A stretch of 64,000 nt of DNA from Neoechinorhynchus agilis (taxonomy: Eukaryota > Acanthocephala). Where the stretch lies: positions 18,290,001 through 18,354,000 of the forward strand of contig CM121341.1 of assembly GCA_051530055.1 (NCBI GenBank), written 5' to 3'. The notes under the pieces are model-generated. The model saw only the letters and a program-made list of their open reading frames with translations. It was not told the origin of the DNA and made no database searches. The translations under genes were made by a program, and so were the position numbers. This document shows, piece by piece, positions 21,551 through 33,394 of this stretch. Positions within the stretch are counted from its first letter, which is position 1. Every line of letters begins with the position of its first letter.

Positions 21551-24500
21551 TCATTTTTCCCAGTCCGGAAATTTTTCGCTGAGCCTCAATCTTTTCGTTG
21601 CAATTATCGTATTGGCATTTTGTTCATCATTGCTTCTCTTACGATCAATATTATTTTGAAATTCATATTTATAATTATTTGTGTTACCACAATCGATGCT
21701 AATGTGCGTCGTGGCGTTCGAAATTTTATATTTCGCGAGGTCTGAAACGTGTTCGCTGTCACGGCGATCGCCAATTGCATCGACAACAGCATCTTCTTGA
21801 TTTGTTTGGTTCGAAGAATCTATAGCGATGGCTAAAATGTTTGCTTTTTCGTCGCTTTTATCTTTTTCTGCTTTAATATGTTGTTCGATCGGATATTGCA
21901 AAATCGGATAAAACGAAAGCCAAACTGCATTGAAGGAGTAATCGCTGTCGATAAAGATGGCTCCAGCGCAGGATTCTATCATGTCTGCCAAGTATTTGGG
22001 CTCCTTAAAGTTGCATTGAGAGAGTTTCGCATATGGATACTTTGCTGGATCTAAGGTGTCGGCAATGGATATCAAAAAAGCAAAAAATTCGTCAATTGAA
22101 TGCATCATTTTGTTAGATCCGTACGACAAGTATCGATGAATTCCATTAAGTGCGCATATCGTCGCTAATAAGCGGTTAGAAACGAGAACTCCTTTCAGCC
22201 TTGAGAGCTTCCCAGGATCAAAATCTGGACACTCCGCGTAGATGTGCCATGAAACTAGAAAATCGAGAATACCGTCACCAAGGAATTCTAATCGTTCATA
22301 GCACACAGTCTGATTGTTTGCTACGTCACTGGCGTGAGATGTCGCTTCCATGAGCAGTTTCTTGTTTCTGAACTCATATTGTAAGATTTTTTCGAGCTGA
22401 TAAAGAGATCTAGATCGCCACAGGTTTTCTAACGAATCTGTAAGCTGACTGGAACCGGGCAGTGAAGAATTTGCTTGTATCTGATTGGGTTTACAAACGA
22501 AGTGTTTGTCGGGCGTTAGTGATCGACCATAGAGCCCGGAAAGTAATCGTATGCACAGATTGAACGATCCTGTTGATACGAAGAACACGCCAAGGATTGC
22601 TTCAATTACGTCAGACAATCTTTTATAATTCATCGTTGACGGTTCGTTTTCGTAGACGTCGGAAAACTGCAGGAGATCTTCAAGATGGTCTCGTCGAAGA
22701 ACAGTGAACTTTTCCACTGCCAAAAAATTTCTGATCTTGAGCTTCTCCGCTACTTGAAATAAGAAATCATTTGAAATTAAGAGTTGTCTATTGCTGGACA
22801 ATATACTCTCGTTAGATTTTTCTTCGTCGGACGTGTTGAAGAAATAAAGAGTTGTGACGGTCTTCAAGATAACGTCTCCCAAAAACTCCACGCGTTCCAA
22901 ATCTCCATCGTGGGAACACGAATGTAACGTTGTTGCAATGTTTAATCCAGTTGTCAAATCTTCTGGCAGTCTGATAATATTTTCCTTTTTGTTATAGAAG
23001 TCACCGAATAATTTCTCTATAGATGGTTCATTGAACGGATTCACTTTAATATTCACGAAACTTCTGTGGTCGTTTATTAATGGCTGCTCCCATGATTTCG
23101 TGAGCGATCCACAATTGGGCTTTGCTGGCCATGCAGTCACTTGAGATATTTGGATCTTAATTTTGTCCGTCACTCCAGCACCAACCGCGAGAAGTTCTAT
23201 AATTTTCTGGGACAATGAAATCGAACGTTTATATCGAACGAGCTCCCAAAGACACTTCAACACCAGTCCGGATTCATAGACGTGTTCCATTTTGGTAGGA
23301 AGTACTTGAACACATTCCTGAACAAGAAGTACACTCTTGGTTGTTGAATTACTATAATCTCGGATTTTTAGTGGCCATAATTTCTTCATTTGCATATACT
23401 GCAATGTTCTATGAACGCTTGAACAGTGAACGAGTTGGTCACTTGGATAATTGATGGTAATGTTGTAAGCTTGTTTCATATAATCAGCATACGTCTCCTT
23501 GTTTCCATCGTCTTTGATTTTAATCGCCGAATTTGCCGAACGATCTGACAAATCCTTCACAACCAGCAATGAGGAGCGAAGATGGATGTTTCCGTAGAGG
23601 CGGTAAACTAGCGATGACTTGGTCGGTTTATTTCCTTTGTCAAGCACAACTTCCCATGATTCGCCGTCGTCTTTTTTTACAAACTTAAATTTGGATAAAA
23701 TTTCGTTGTCAATTTCGTCGGAATGGTTTTTGAACGGAACAACAAGGCATGCAAAGTCCTTGAGTTGAGCAGAAAGCCATTTTTTTTCAGCGTTTTTTTC
23801 TTTGCTGAGGATTTCAATGATATGACCTGTGAAAGCCCTTATGGTCTTTATGGTTTCAATTTGTAATTCACTATCGTTCAATTGTTTTGAAAGATCAACT
23901 CTTAAAGATGTAATGATTTGAGCGGTTCGATGAAATATCGGAAATTGCTTTTCCGCTAAATTATCCCATGAGAGAAATCCGATTCCTAGAATTCTGTTTT
24001 CCACCCACACACGATAGAGCCAGTGTGGTTTTTGAATTCCATTCGAATCAGGCATTAACGATTTCCACATAGGAATAGGCCTGAACTCATATTCGATCTT
24101 TTGCCTTTCACGGACTTGGCGTCTCGCTTCTTTTTCCGCTCGCTTTATCTCAAAGGAGACAGGAATGAGATTATCTTTTAGTTCTCCGGATTCATATAAC
24201 ATTTGGCAGAGTTGAGCGGAGGCCAAGAATTTTGCCACTCTCTTCGACTCACATTCCGGTCCTGCGGTTATCCATGCTTTCGCTGGACTGTTGTGTGGCA
24301 GCGAAATTATGCAAGAATACTTTGTTCTATCATCTTCGTGATTTTTTGTACATTTGAAGAGAAATATTGGAATCGCGAATACCCGAGACGACGTTATTGA
24401 GATTGCATACTTATAGATAACACGAACAAGATCGATTAGACGAGCATCTACCTTTCCGATCCTTGTTACCCCTGCCTCTTTTATGCTGTTTTCGGATCCA

Positions 24501-26369
24501 TTATCAGATTCCTTATTGCATAGCCTTGAATTTGGTTCGAAGACGTCCGTCATGTCAAACCACCAATCAGATTTGGCAAAACACCCTCGTCTGGATTCGT
24601 ATCGACTTCAATCGTCGGCTCAGTCTTACTTTTATTTGCATGACCACTTCTCATATATTGTTCAATGGCGTTGTAGTCTTTAAGTGTCTGGGAGAAGTTT
24701 ACGAATTCTTGTCCATTTGAAACCATGATCGCATATACAGAATCAGCATGTCTTGCTCTACCTTTTGATTGTTGAAACGAAACAAAACTTTTGGGAGGAT
24801 ACGTATGAACAATTAGATTACACGATGGAACATCAATACCTTCTTCTATGACTGGTGTAGCAACGAGAATATTGATATCATATTGTCTAAATCGCTCGAT
24901 TGTCCTCGTCTGCTCAATTGGACTTTTATGATTTCCAAAGGTTGTGTTTTCTTGTCCTGTGATGTGGTCCGCCCTTATCCAATTGTACCTTTCATTATCC
25001 TGAGCAAGTTTATTCAGCAGCCGCGAAAGTGCGTAAGCGCCAGCTCGAGTCTCAACGAAGATTATCACATGAACGTTTCCTCCGTTGCTGTGCAACTCAG
25101 CCAGATATTTGACGAGCTCCGTGAATTTTTCAGTTGAAAGTTTTTCGGACATCAAATCTTCTTCTTCAGATACGTGATTTGTAAGTTGTTCAAACATTTC
25201 TTCAAGGCAATTCCAGAAACGTTTCTGGTGCTCAAATTGGCAGTTAATTGATGACTTTTGATTGATAAGAAATCCGGCGAGGAAGAGAGCGCATTGAACT
25301 CCGAATTCGGACAAACCAGAGGAAATGGATTTCAAGGATTTTTCAAGGAATTTACAATTCGAAAAGCGTCCTTCGTCCCGTGCTACGCTTCTCATTTGGC
25401 ACAAGTTTTGCACAGCTGCCAGTAATTCTGGGTCTGAGTTTAAAACGGTTCCAGACTGAAGGTCGGTTGTTGCTTTCTTGACCAATTTTATTTCTTCATC
25501 TTCGTGTTCTTGTTCAAGTTCTTTCCTTGCTTTAGCGATTAACTCGACCACAATGTTCACTTTCTGTACAATCTGATCACTTATTTCATTCTGCTTGTTT
25601 GTGTAAATCAATGTCTTGACTTTACAACATTTATTTGATGCTCCCTGGATACCAAATTTAACCAGAGAATCCATTCGATCCGACAGCTTCTGAATGCTGT
25701 TTTGGAATTGAATAAGAGAAGACTTCTTTTTTGTAATGCTCGCTGTCAATCCAAGAATTTTCGGCAAGTCCAACCTCGCTTTTAGTGCTCTCAGCCTTTT
25801 CTCTGTGTGGTAAATTGACATGATTTTGTTATAAGGATGGTTACCTGTTGCGTGGTGACATTCATCGAAGATTAGCAAGTTTATTTGGTCAATACGGATG
25901 AGTTTGTGAGTTAATAGCACGTCCAGGATGGCGGGTGTCATAACCAATACTTCGTATCTCTCAAATTCTCCGTACCACTTTTCTGGAGTGTAACCGTCCA
26001 ATCCCATATTTCCGTGAAACAGACCAACTCTAGCCGGTAAATGCTGACACAAATAATCATGTTGTTGGTTTGAAAGTGGTACATTACCAACTAGGAAAAA
26101 TGTTCTTTTTGCACCTTCCCTGAACTTACTACATGTTGTCTCAAACAGAAAATATTTGATTATCATGACAGCGACATAAGTCTTTCCACTTCCTGTGCCG
26201 AGGGCCGCGATAACGTTATGTTGCTTGGCAAATTCACAAAGCAGAAGCTAAATGGTTGAAGGTTGGTGATTGTGATTTTGGTGCTTATTCAACTTCTTAC
26301 CTGATAATCGTATGGTTTAAGTTGAATCTTACTGCTCTCGTCATTGCGTACTGCTTCGAATGTAGTCAT
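21551..26369 (-). CDS. DICER1: Dicer ribonuclease
   Basis: The spliced reading frame is three exons: 26369-26301, 26247-24630 and 24585-21551, joined across GT-AG introns of 53 and 44 bp. The sum is exactly 1574 codons (1573 residues). Domains in order: helicase motif I GTGSGKT (residues 40-46); DECHH (about 151-155); helicase C with VATPVIEEGIDVPSCNLIVH; a DUF283-type dsRNA-binding fold; PAZ ending near SVLLVQECVQVLP; RNase IIIa with LERVEFLGDVILK and RLSDVIEAILG; and RNase IIIb with YERLEFLGDGILD and KYLADMIESCAGAIF. The acidic catalytic residues of both RNase III domains look present. It should cut dsRNA and pre-miRNA into small RNAs in the cytoplasm. The tail after RNase IIIb (about 110 residues) is Lys/Asp/Asn-rich and shows no dsRBD, unlike most animal Dicers. 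The start Met precedes KPYDYQ (the Q motif) by 17 residues. Confidence 0.93.
24586..24629 (-). other. Dicer intron 2 (44 bp)
   Basis: The donor GTAAGA is at 24629 and the acceptor ACGAG ends at 24586. Removal joins HANK to RCFAKSDWWFDMTDVF and brings the helicase and DUF283 halves into one frame. Without it the two halves look like separate genes overlapping by ATGA at 24550-24553. Confidence 0.8.
26248..26300 (-). other. Dicer intron 1 (53 bp)
   Basis: The donor GTAAGAAG starts at 26300 and the acceptor CATTTAG ends at 26248. It splits the Q motif from helicase motif I: KPYDYQ before it and LLLCEFAKQHNVIAALGTG after it. Confidence 0.9.
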
Positions 26370-27557
26370 CCTTTTTGGCCTCTCAGATATTTGAAATTTA
26401 AGATATTAAGTAATTATTTGTCGGTGGGCAACGCCTAAATATTATCAAAACTATACTTGTGGTTGATTGTAAATACTTTTCTTGTACCGGTCACGAATAT
26501 TACTTTGTTTTGCAATCGATTACAACAATAATTCGATATAATTACAGTTTCGTAAACAAAATTGTTTAGTATGAATAATTTATGTACAATTTTTGAGTAA
26601 CATGACTGAACACCGTTTTTCTAAAACGCCATATTTTGTGGCAATTTCGGCAACAAAAGTAAAATATCATTTCCTAGAATAAGTACAGATTCATCGTTGT
26701 TCAATAGTAGTTTGTTAAAAATTAGTTTATACCGTTAAAATCGCTTCTGTGGGAAACGGTTGGAGATTCTCGGCGAATTTATCTTAAAAAGATCGACTCT
26801 TTAAAGACTTAACCAGTCGGTTTCTTCGTCTGCTTCGCTCAATGTTGGATTCATACTCTCGAGCGATCGATCGGACATGCCGCGAATGATCAAGAAATCA
26901 TTTCTCGGTGGCTATATATAATAGTAATTTTTGTGGTTTAGCTTCATAAGGCCAAATCCGACGATATTTTGCCGAAATGTTTATTAACAATTCTAATGAG
27001 TAAATAGCCGATGAGCATATTTAATATGATATTTTGATGGTAAATCGTGATAGCCTCAAGTTTTGGTCAAATAAATCTAAAAACAAATCCAGCCAATTTG
27101 GGCCGTTTCATTTTGGCAATGCAAATGTATATACAATAATTTTGTTAAACAAAATGGTTAATTTATCTATTGTTTATAGTGGGACACGAAAAAGATTCTG
27201 ATGAAATTTACAGCTCTAACGATTTTTTTTGGTTGAATGTATAATATATCGGAAAACTGAAAGCAGAGCATTAATATCATAAAGTTATTACACATTTCCT
27301 TTAAACGTTTGTTACCCGATGACATGTGAAATCATTTGATTCCAACCAGAATGTTAAAGATCTCAATATCGCCAGTAAGTTTCCATGTACCTACGTGAAT
27401 TTTAATCCACCTACGACGCGGTAAAACAGTTTAAAACAGGCTCACTCAGTTGGGAAACTAGCAATTAGCAACGTTCGTTCGGATCACGTGACCGAGGAAA
27501 TGAAAGAATTGTCTTTTGTTGATAGGATCACGTCTTTAACGACTGAACCAACAGAGA
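26370..27557. other. AT-rich intergenic region between Dicer and RPB8
   Basis: This divergent intergenic stretch must hold the promoters of Dicer (leftward) and RPB8 (rightward). It is AT-rich with scattered poly-A/T runs. I see no repeat, RNA gene or persuasive ORF. Confidence 0.5.
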
Positions 27558-27563
27558 GTGATA

Positions 27564-28157
27564 ATGTTTGACGAAATTTTTTTGAGCGGTTCTAAAAAGT
27601 ATGGTCGCGAAAAATCCGGCAAGGATTCATTGAACACTCCGCTGATGATGAGTAAAAGCGAAGTTCAGATTGGTTCTAGGGCTTTGTTTGACGAGGTCCT
27701 GACTATTCGCAGCATTGATCCTGACGGTAAGAAATTCCGGCATGTATCTAGATTGTTATGTGAGAATGATAAAAGCAAGATTAAAGTTTTGATCGATATC
27801 AATATAGATTTATTCTCTGTTGATGTAAACGACAGGTGTCAGTTTCTTATCGTGGACAGTCTCTTTGAAGGCCAACGCATGAAAATGAATTGGTGTCAAG
27901 TCGATGAACCATCTAGCGATTTAGTCGACCAATACTCGTATGTAATGTCCGGTCAAGTTTATCGAATTGAAAAATTCGTTGTTGAAACGGAGGAAGCAGT
28001 AGAAGAGGAATCTAGAGAAGATGAGGTCGTCGAGAATATAATGGTTTATGTGAGTTTTGGCGGCTTATTGATGCGATTAGAAGGACCTATGGAATCCTTT
28101 GCGTGGTTCAAAAATGACTCAATGATTTTCTTGCTGATGAAGAAATTCGAGGAGTGA
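27564..28157 (+). CDS. POLR2H: RNA polymerase subunit RPB8 (ABC3)
   Basis: The body matches RPB8, the OB-fold subunit shared by RNA polymerases I, II and III: LFDEVLTIRSIDPDGKKF, HVSRLLCENDKSKIKVLIDI, YSYVMSGQVYRIEKF, YVSFGGLLMRLEGP and FLLMKKFEE at the C-terminus. The family is usually about 150 residues. This frame is about 197 residues from the first ATG (27564) because of a roughly 40-residue N-terminal extension and a short Glu-rich insertion in the middle. The extension begins MFDEIFLSGSKK, which echoes the later LFDEVL. It may be a real extension, or the true second exon may start near 27690 after a small intron. No stop or frame break lies in the conserved part. Confidence 0.92.
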   Translation: MFDEIFLSGSKKYGREKSGKDSLNTPLMMSKSEVQIGSRALFDEVLTIRSIDPDGKKFRHVSRLLCENDKSKIKVLIDINIDLFSVDVNDRCQFLIVDSLFEGQRMKMNWCQVDEPSSDLVDQYSYVMSGQVYRIEKFVVETEEAVEEESREDEVVENIMVYVSFGGLLMRLEGPMESFAWFKNDSMIFLLMKKFEE

Positions 28158-28418
28158 AGATGTCGTATAAGGCTTTCCATCCAAGTAAAAACTATCGTTT
28201 TAAGTACTTTGGATACTGACTTTAGTAGAGTAAGAACAATTAAAGTTTCCCTGGAAATTCTTTTTGCTAGGCTTCTGTAACCTTTAGGTTATTTCTAACG
28301 ACATAATCTCTACTAATACCAGTCGCAAAATGGCAGCACCAAGCCGGGAAAATCAACCCTATCAAAATCCCGTCTATATCGTATATTTTTATTTTAATAG
28401 TATTATTATGATTTGTAT

Positions 28419-29482
28419 CTAGGTGCGCTTCTGTGATTCACATTCTTTAGCGTCCTTCTTAGGCTTACACCGGCAACATTTCATCGTACATATTTTCTTG
28501 AATTCGTTTCGAATGTCCCTCGATTGAATTATTAATACATAGAATTTTATGTAATGGTTTGACAAATAAAAGTTGTTTGCCATAACGACCAAAACCCCAA
28601 GAAATACTTGCTGCCGGGTATTGTTTTCGATTTTGACCAATCGAGCAAGATAGGGTAATACAAAATTCACGACAGCCGTTAAAGAGTGGTAAAACGATAT
28701 CGCGATAAGTTTGCGGATTGAATTTATTACTTTGTCTTCGGCTTGCTTTCCAACCTTTTTTTTATCCTTTTTACGTGTAGGTACAAATAGACTCCGGACA
28801 CGGTGATTATGACTGTTGGAAGCACGTTACCGAGGATATTATAGACAATTATTATAACATCAGTTTTGAACAAGTACAAAGTCGTTGCAAACATACAACG
28901 CGGTCCTCCAAGAATGTAGTGCACTGACATATCATGAGTTGCGAGTGGAAGTAAAAAATAAGTGGTAGAGCACAGGATCAGGAATATCACACATATTACT
29001 TGTGAGCATTTTGGCCTCATGTGCTTGTTGGCGAAGGTAGGATTCACAGCTTTGATCAATCTATCGGCGTTCAATGCCACTAGCAACCAGTTTGAAATGT
29101 TATATAGGTTGAAAATAGTGATCAACACCCACCTACAGCTCATCTTATCGCTCATATGAACAAATCCGTTTAAACGCAGCCACCTCGGCAATAACCCGAA
29201 GAGAATTACACTGTCCACGATTGCGATCGCTTTGCAATAAATGCTAAATGAAGTATTACTGAACGTTGGCATCTGCATGGATATAAACAATAAAACGTTT
29301 CCAGCCAAGCCGAACAGAATTGAAACCGGGACCAGAATGACGCGGGACCAGTAAGTGATCGCTATTGCGGTTATTGCTACTTTATCCGTAGAGTTAAGCA
29401 CCTCTGCTATGCTTTGTAAAACCGTTACACGGTTATTCGCCATTTTGAAGCTCTTCGTCCTCGCTGTGATTTCTGCTATCAA
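28419..29482 (-). CDS. Rhodopsin-like (class A) neuropeptide-type GPCR
   Basis: A seven-helix receptor in two frames. The first part (29482-28727) has TM1 with LFGLAGNVLLFISMQ (the GN motif), TM2, TM3 ending in NADRLIKAVNP (a DR version of DRY), TM4 with VICVIFLILCSTTYF, and TM5 with NILGNVLPTVIITVSG. The second part, entered near 28755, has TM6 with KLIAISFYHSLTAVVNFVLP and TM7 SNHYIKFYVLIIQSRDIRNEF followed by a Cys-rich tail (MKCCRCKP). The parts are joined by either a short intron (29 bp from GTAAAAAGG, or 47 bp from GTCTATTTG, both ending GGAAAG) or a one-base slip in an 8-A run. The layout resembles invertebrate FMRFamide/thyrotropin-releasing-hormone-like receptors. The ligand cannot be assigned. 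Confidence 0.8.
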
Positions 29483-30483
29483 ACAATAACCTAATGGTAT
29501 TTATATAAATCGGGCAGTATGCCAAGTAAGTAAACCGCTTTATAGCACGTGCTTGTAGGAAGTTCACACGATCAGACATAGCCCATGAAGCATTGGTGGA
29601 TTTTTCGTAGTGACTGCTCTAGATGTTTTACAGTCGCAGGTCATTTATCATCAAACGTTGTTCGCTGTATGCTTCTCATTTTGAGCACGTCGAGCTAAAA
29701 TTTATATCGCCAATATAATTGCGATTTTGCTTCTTATGTTCTTTTTTTCCGAACGCTTCGATAATTTTATTTTCGCAATACCAACTTAACTTTTAATTGC
29801 CAATATTATGAAGTCACGAAGCTGCTCTAAATTTGTTATTTGAAATGCATCCATTGAATGCGGTTGAAAATAAAGCGAAAACGGTTATGTTTTAAAAGGT
29901 GAGTGCAGAACAAACTATAAAATGATTGAGATTTTCAAAAACAGAATGGAAAGGCAATCTATATTCGGCTTCGTTCTCCAGGTCAAATTCTGCTGAGAAT
30001 CTTCAAACAATACAAGGTCGAAAACGAACTTTCGATCAACTATGCTATTTGCACAAGACAACTTGCAGAACAACATCCCGAGCAGCGTAAATCTATAGCC
30101 ACGATTTCCAATACAAAAATACCTTACAGCTACATTTTGCTTGTCAAAATAACTGTTCAAAAAGGTGAACATGGGATGGTCACTCTTAGTGAAATCTCGA
30201 CATAGTCTGAGATTTAACGATTGCTTTGTCAAAGTATATCGACCTGCTGATCTGTCCGGAAAGGGAAGTTATTGAGCACTTCATCTAGACGCGAGCAATC
30301 TGTTCGAAAACGGATGTTACCTTCGCATGCAATAAGATTTAAACTTACTAATAAATGCACTACCAAAATACGCGGGCGAAGAGGGCGGCGGTCGGATTGA
30401 ACAACTAGTGCTTCTGCCAGCAAAACAAAACAATAATTTTTTTTAGGCAGTATTGTTTTCTATTTGGTTACTTTTCTTTACAT
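29483..30483. other. Intergenic region, nothing convincing
   Basis: Minus-strand open frames at 29915-30232 and 30229-30423 show no recognisable domain and no splice-linked continuation. The region lies upstream of the GPCR and borders a family R fragment. Confidence 0.4.
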
Positions 30484-31350
30484 TCACCACCTCCCACCAA
30501 ATTCCAGCTTTTGTCCTTCCTCGACCGTCGCCATCACGCTGGCAGCATTGCCCCGTTGTACTGCCAGCGAGATATTTTGTCGAAGAAATAAGCCTGCTCT
30601 TGAGTCTCCGGTTGCCTCTCTCAATTTCTTCGAGAAATCCTTGAGCAGAGAGAGTGCCGAGCTGCCGAGCGCTCCATACGTCTCTACCCCAAAGGGGACA
30701 AAATAGTGAGCCCTCGATAGCTGCATATATTTTCGTACCTTCCTCCCTTCCGCTGCACTAGCGCCACCACCGGCGATTTCGAGGGAGTAGGGGATGTTGC
30801 TGGCTGCGAGGGTGTCCACACACGTGGCGTCCCAGAGAAGGCATTTGCCCTCCCGCCACGGGAAGACCGAAATTCCATCGGGCCTACGGCCGTCTAGTCT
30901 GCAGAGGTGGGCGGGTTCCAGGATGTTCGGGAAGTTCGCCGTTCTCAACGCCCGAGAAATTACGTTATTGATTTCAGAATGGCGTGAAAACCTTCCTGCT
31001 GACCTTCTGCAGACGAGACCGTGTCGCCCGAAAGCATCAACCAAAGACCCACATCGACAGCGATGGGGCGTGCATATCGGGAGACCGAGTCTTAAGGATA
31101 CTGCGATCCTCGTCACCTCGTCAGTAAGAAGAGTTCCCACAGATGCCAGAGGAACAGCCTCCAACCACGCCCCAGATTCTCGTGTTGAAACTGCCAACGG
31201 TCTAGCTCGGACGACCCCATCGCGAGAACCTGAAAGAAGAGAGCTGTGAGCTCTCGCGACAAGAGGTCCGTCCCAGATCGACTGTCTGAGGCCATTCACG
31301 GGAACTTGGTTAGCGCCTGTCTGCTGGCACCATTCCTCAACCGCCACCAC
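30484..31350 (-). mobile_element. Family R LINE, 3' fragment with open endonuclease frame
   Basis: 288 codons are open on the minus strand: VAVEEWCQQTGANQVPVNG, a linker, CRCGSLVDAFGRHGLVCRR (Cys/His cluster), GRRPDGISVFPW and LLWDATCVDTLA (endonuclease core with the PD and WD residues), then HYFVPFGVETYGALGSSALS. It is the least damaged copy of this domain in the window and close to the same part of 4100-6895 and 36345-37150. The RT half is absent, as expected for 5' truncation. Confidence 0.8.
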
Positions 31351-31533
31351 GATATCGGAAATAAATTAGCGAATTTAAATCCGAGTGGCAAAAGTACCAA
31401 AAGAAAGTATCTTTTTCTCCGAAGATAATAATATAAGACATCTTCTTTTCTCGAAAAAAGTGGTCTACTCTCTCAACAAATCAATGAGCAGTGAATTAGA
31501 ATCGGTCAAGTAGCGGAAGCTATTCTGTGCGAA

Positions 31534-31996
31534 ATGGAAGATCTTAAAAGTGAACAGTTGGTCGAAGTCAAAAAGCGCAAAGGGAAAATAGCTAACGGTC
31601 TAAAGAGGCAAGCAAAGGTTTCAAAGGGGAATTCTAAGAAACAAACTGAAGGTTTACAGAAATCGACTAGTGAAGCTTCCACGAAAGAGAATACGGTTTT
31701 AGTGTATTCCATCATTATGGCAAACTCAAACGAAAATTCGTTGGAAACGATTGGTGTTCAAAAGACTGTGAATATTTCTACAATTACTGGGGACTTGGTA
31801 CCACCCTATTCAGCATATATTACTTAATGATTCCAAAATTACTGTGGAGTATGATATTGTGACTGTGATGCAAGGTAACGATAGAAAAAACGAAAGCGAT
31901 TTATTTTCAGTAACTACTAAGAAAGCTACGGTTGAACAAAAGGTCGAAGAAACATCTGAACAACTAGTAAACAAAAGCAAAAGGGGGAACAAATAA
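31534..31996 (+). CDS. Small Lys/Glu-rich hypothetical protein
   Basis: 97 open codons (MEDLKSEQLVEVKKRKGKI) are followed, in another frame from about 31825, by NDSKITVEYDIVTVMQGND and ATVEQKVEETSEQLVNKSK to a stop at about 31996. The composition is low-complexity and rich in Lys, Ser, Thr and Glu. No domain is recognised. The frame change could be a short intron or decay. A family R fragment lies just upstream and a Penelope-like fragment just downstream, so it may be transposon-derived or not a gene at all. Confidence 0.3.
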
Positions 31997-32019
31997 CTAC
32001 GTGGTGAAGATATTCCCGG

Positions 32020-32935
32020 TTACGAATCATTCTATTGTACTGAAATATTTCGCGAGGATCATCTAAAAAGGTTTTGGCCTTAAATTGTAGAAAACTTACA
32101 AGCAATGACTGATGAGGCGAGGTTACCTCGCGAAATATCTCCAATAAACCAAATATGCTATTATCGGGAGTATTTTCACCAAAATTATACTGGTTTTAGT
32201 TATGTTTCTTTTCTATGGTTTGTCTAATAGGCTCGGGTTAACAGGTTCGCTATTTCCAACAAGGTTTGGGGGCCGCGTGGCCATTCGTAAACAATGCACT
32301 GTATCGTGTTTTCTATTGATTTTAACTACGTCATTAGCAGGTAGTTTTACGCTGAAATTCGCTTTATTGCCTGTGCAAGGCCTCAAGAACAAGATGCCTT
32401 CCAAGATTTGGCTCCTTCTCTATAAATTTCGTGCCTTCAAAATTTATGTGATGGTGCATAGTTTCGTGGTGGCTTGAAATGGCGGATGAATGATCAACAT
32501 GTCGACAAGCCTGTTTATGTTGGGTAATTCTCTTCGGAATGCCCTGCATTGTTTGTCCTACATTGATTGCACTGTATTTATACACCCCGCAAGTTGGATC
32601 ATTGTGCATCTTTTTGAACGTGTTAGGGAGGGTGATACCTTTCTTATTGTACACACGAATTCCAACCTCCGTCCTCATAATCGAATTGATCATTTGGTTT
32701 GTTGCATCACCAAAACAAATTCAACTCTTTCGAATTTCACGGACTCTGGAAGCGTTTTTTTTCTGTGTTCGATGATTGCTCCTCTTAATACCGCAGCCAA
32801 TTATCCATTTAGGGTATCCTCTTGTTCGCAATTCCCTCATGATACTATCCCTTTGTGTTTGTTTCGAGTGTTTAAAGAACTTGAATGTTGGATTAAACTT
32901 TATCGTAGTCTAAATACGACAACAATCATGTGAAA
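32020..32935 (-). mobile_element. Penelope-like element fragment (GIY-YIG end)
   Basis: The minus-strand frame at 32364-32693 reads DPTCGVYKYSAINVGQTMQG followed by RITQHKQACRHVDHSSA, a GIY-YIG endonuclease of the Penelope class with its usual Cys/His-rich approach. Residues further upstream (about 32700-32930: RELRTRGYPKWII) match the linker between RT and nuclease. The RT is missing. It differs clearly from the Penelope-like element at 58-61.8 kb, so two families are present. The flank at 32020-32190 matches 44262-44425 and carries a hammerhead-like motif. Confidence 0.75.
32109..32146 (+). ncRNA. Hammerhead-ribozyme-like motif
   Basis: CTGATGA, then a GC-rich hairpin (GCGAGG / CCTCGC with a TTA loop), then GAAATAT and AATA. 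This is the order of the hammerhead core (CUGANGA, stem II, GAAA, short stem III, cleavage site). One extra base precedes stem II, and stem I pairing is not obvious. Penelope-like elements are known to carry hammerheads with a very short stem III. Activity is not claimed. Confidence 0.5.
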
Positions 32936-33394
32936 TTATCACGACTGTTACTTGGTTGTATTTCTGAATTCATTAAGAGAAAAGCTCCTGGTGTGTGTTC
33001 AGTCTTATATGTAAAAATAAAACGCCCTTAGTAAACAGGTTGTCGTTTTAAAAATACTACAATAATCATCAGAAATTATGAAGATTGTTACTTGGTCGTG
33101 TTTCTGAAATCATTATGCACGTAAGTTTCGCCATAAACACGATGTATAAAGAAATTTCTTTGTTATACGATTTTATGCTAAATTAGTTCAATGATTTGAA
33201 ATTTGTAAGATAATCGAGTCGAGGTTTCTAATGAAAGCGAGGAACTTTTAATGCGTGTTAATTGATCGCAGCGAAAATTATTAGTTACCTGCTAAATGTA
33301 TACTCTTTTAATCTAACTTTTGCTGCAAATGCATTTAGTTTCAAAATTAATAGAGAAAATAGCACGTTCTTCGTTGAGACTTGATCTGGGCTTA
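32936..33394. other. AT-rich spacer
   Basis: It contains two imperfect repeats of one short sentence: 32936-32975 resembles 33077-33115 (both include GACTGTTACTTGG- or GATTGTTACTTGG-like text). Otherwise nothing is recognisable. Confidence 0.35.

Noticed and set aside
24550-24553. ATGA stop-start overlap suggesting Dicer is split into two cistrons
   Set aside because: A 44-bp GT-AG intron just upstream (24586-24629) puts both halves in one frame with an exact codon count, and termination-reinitiation is not needed.
29915-30423. Cys-containing minus-strand ORFs as a secreted protein gene
   Set aside because: No signal peptide, domain or splice-supported extension. Composition is like the surrounding AT-rich DNA.
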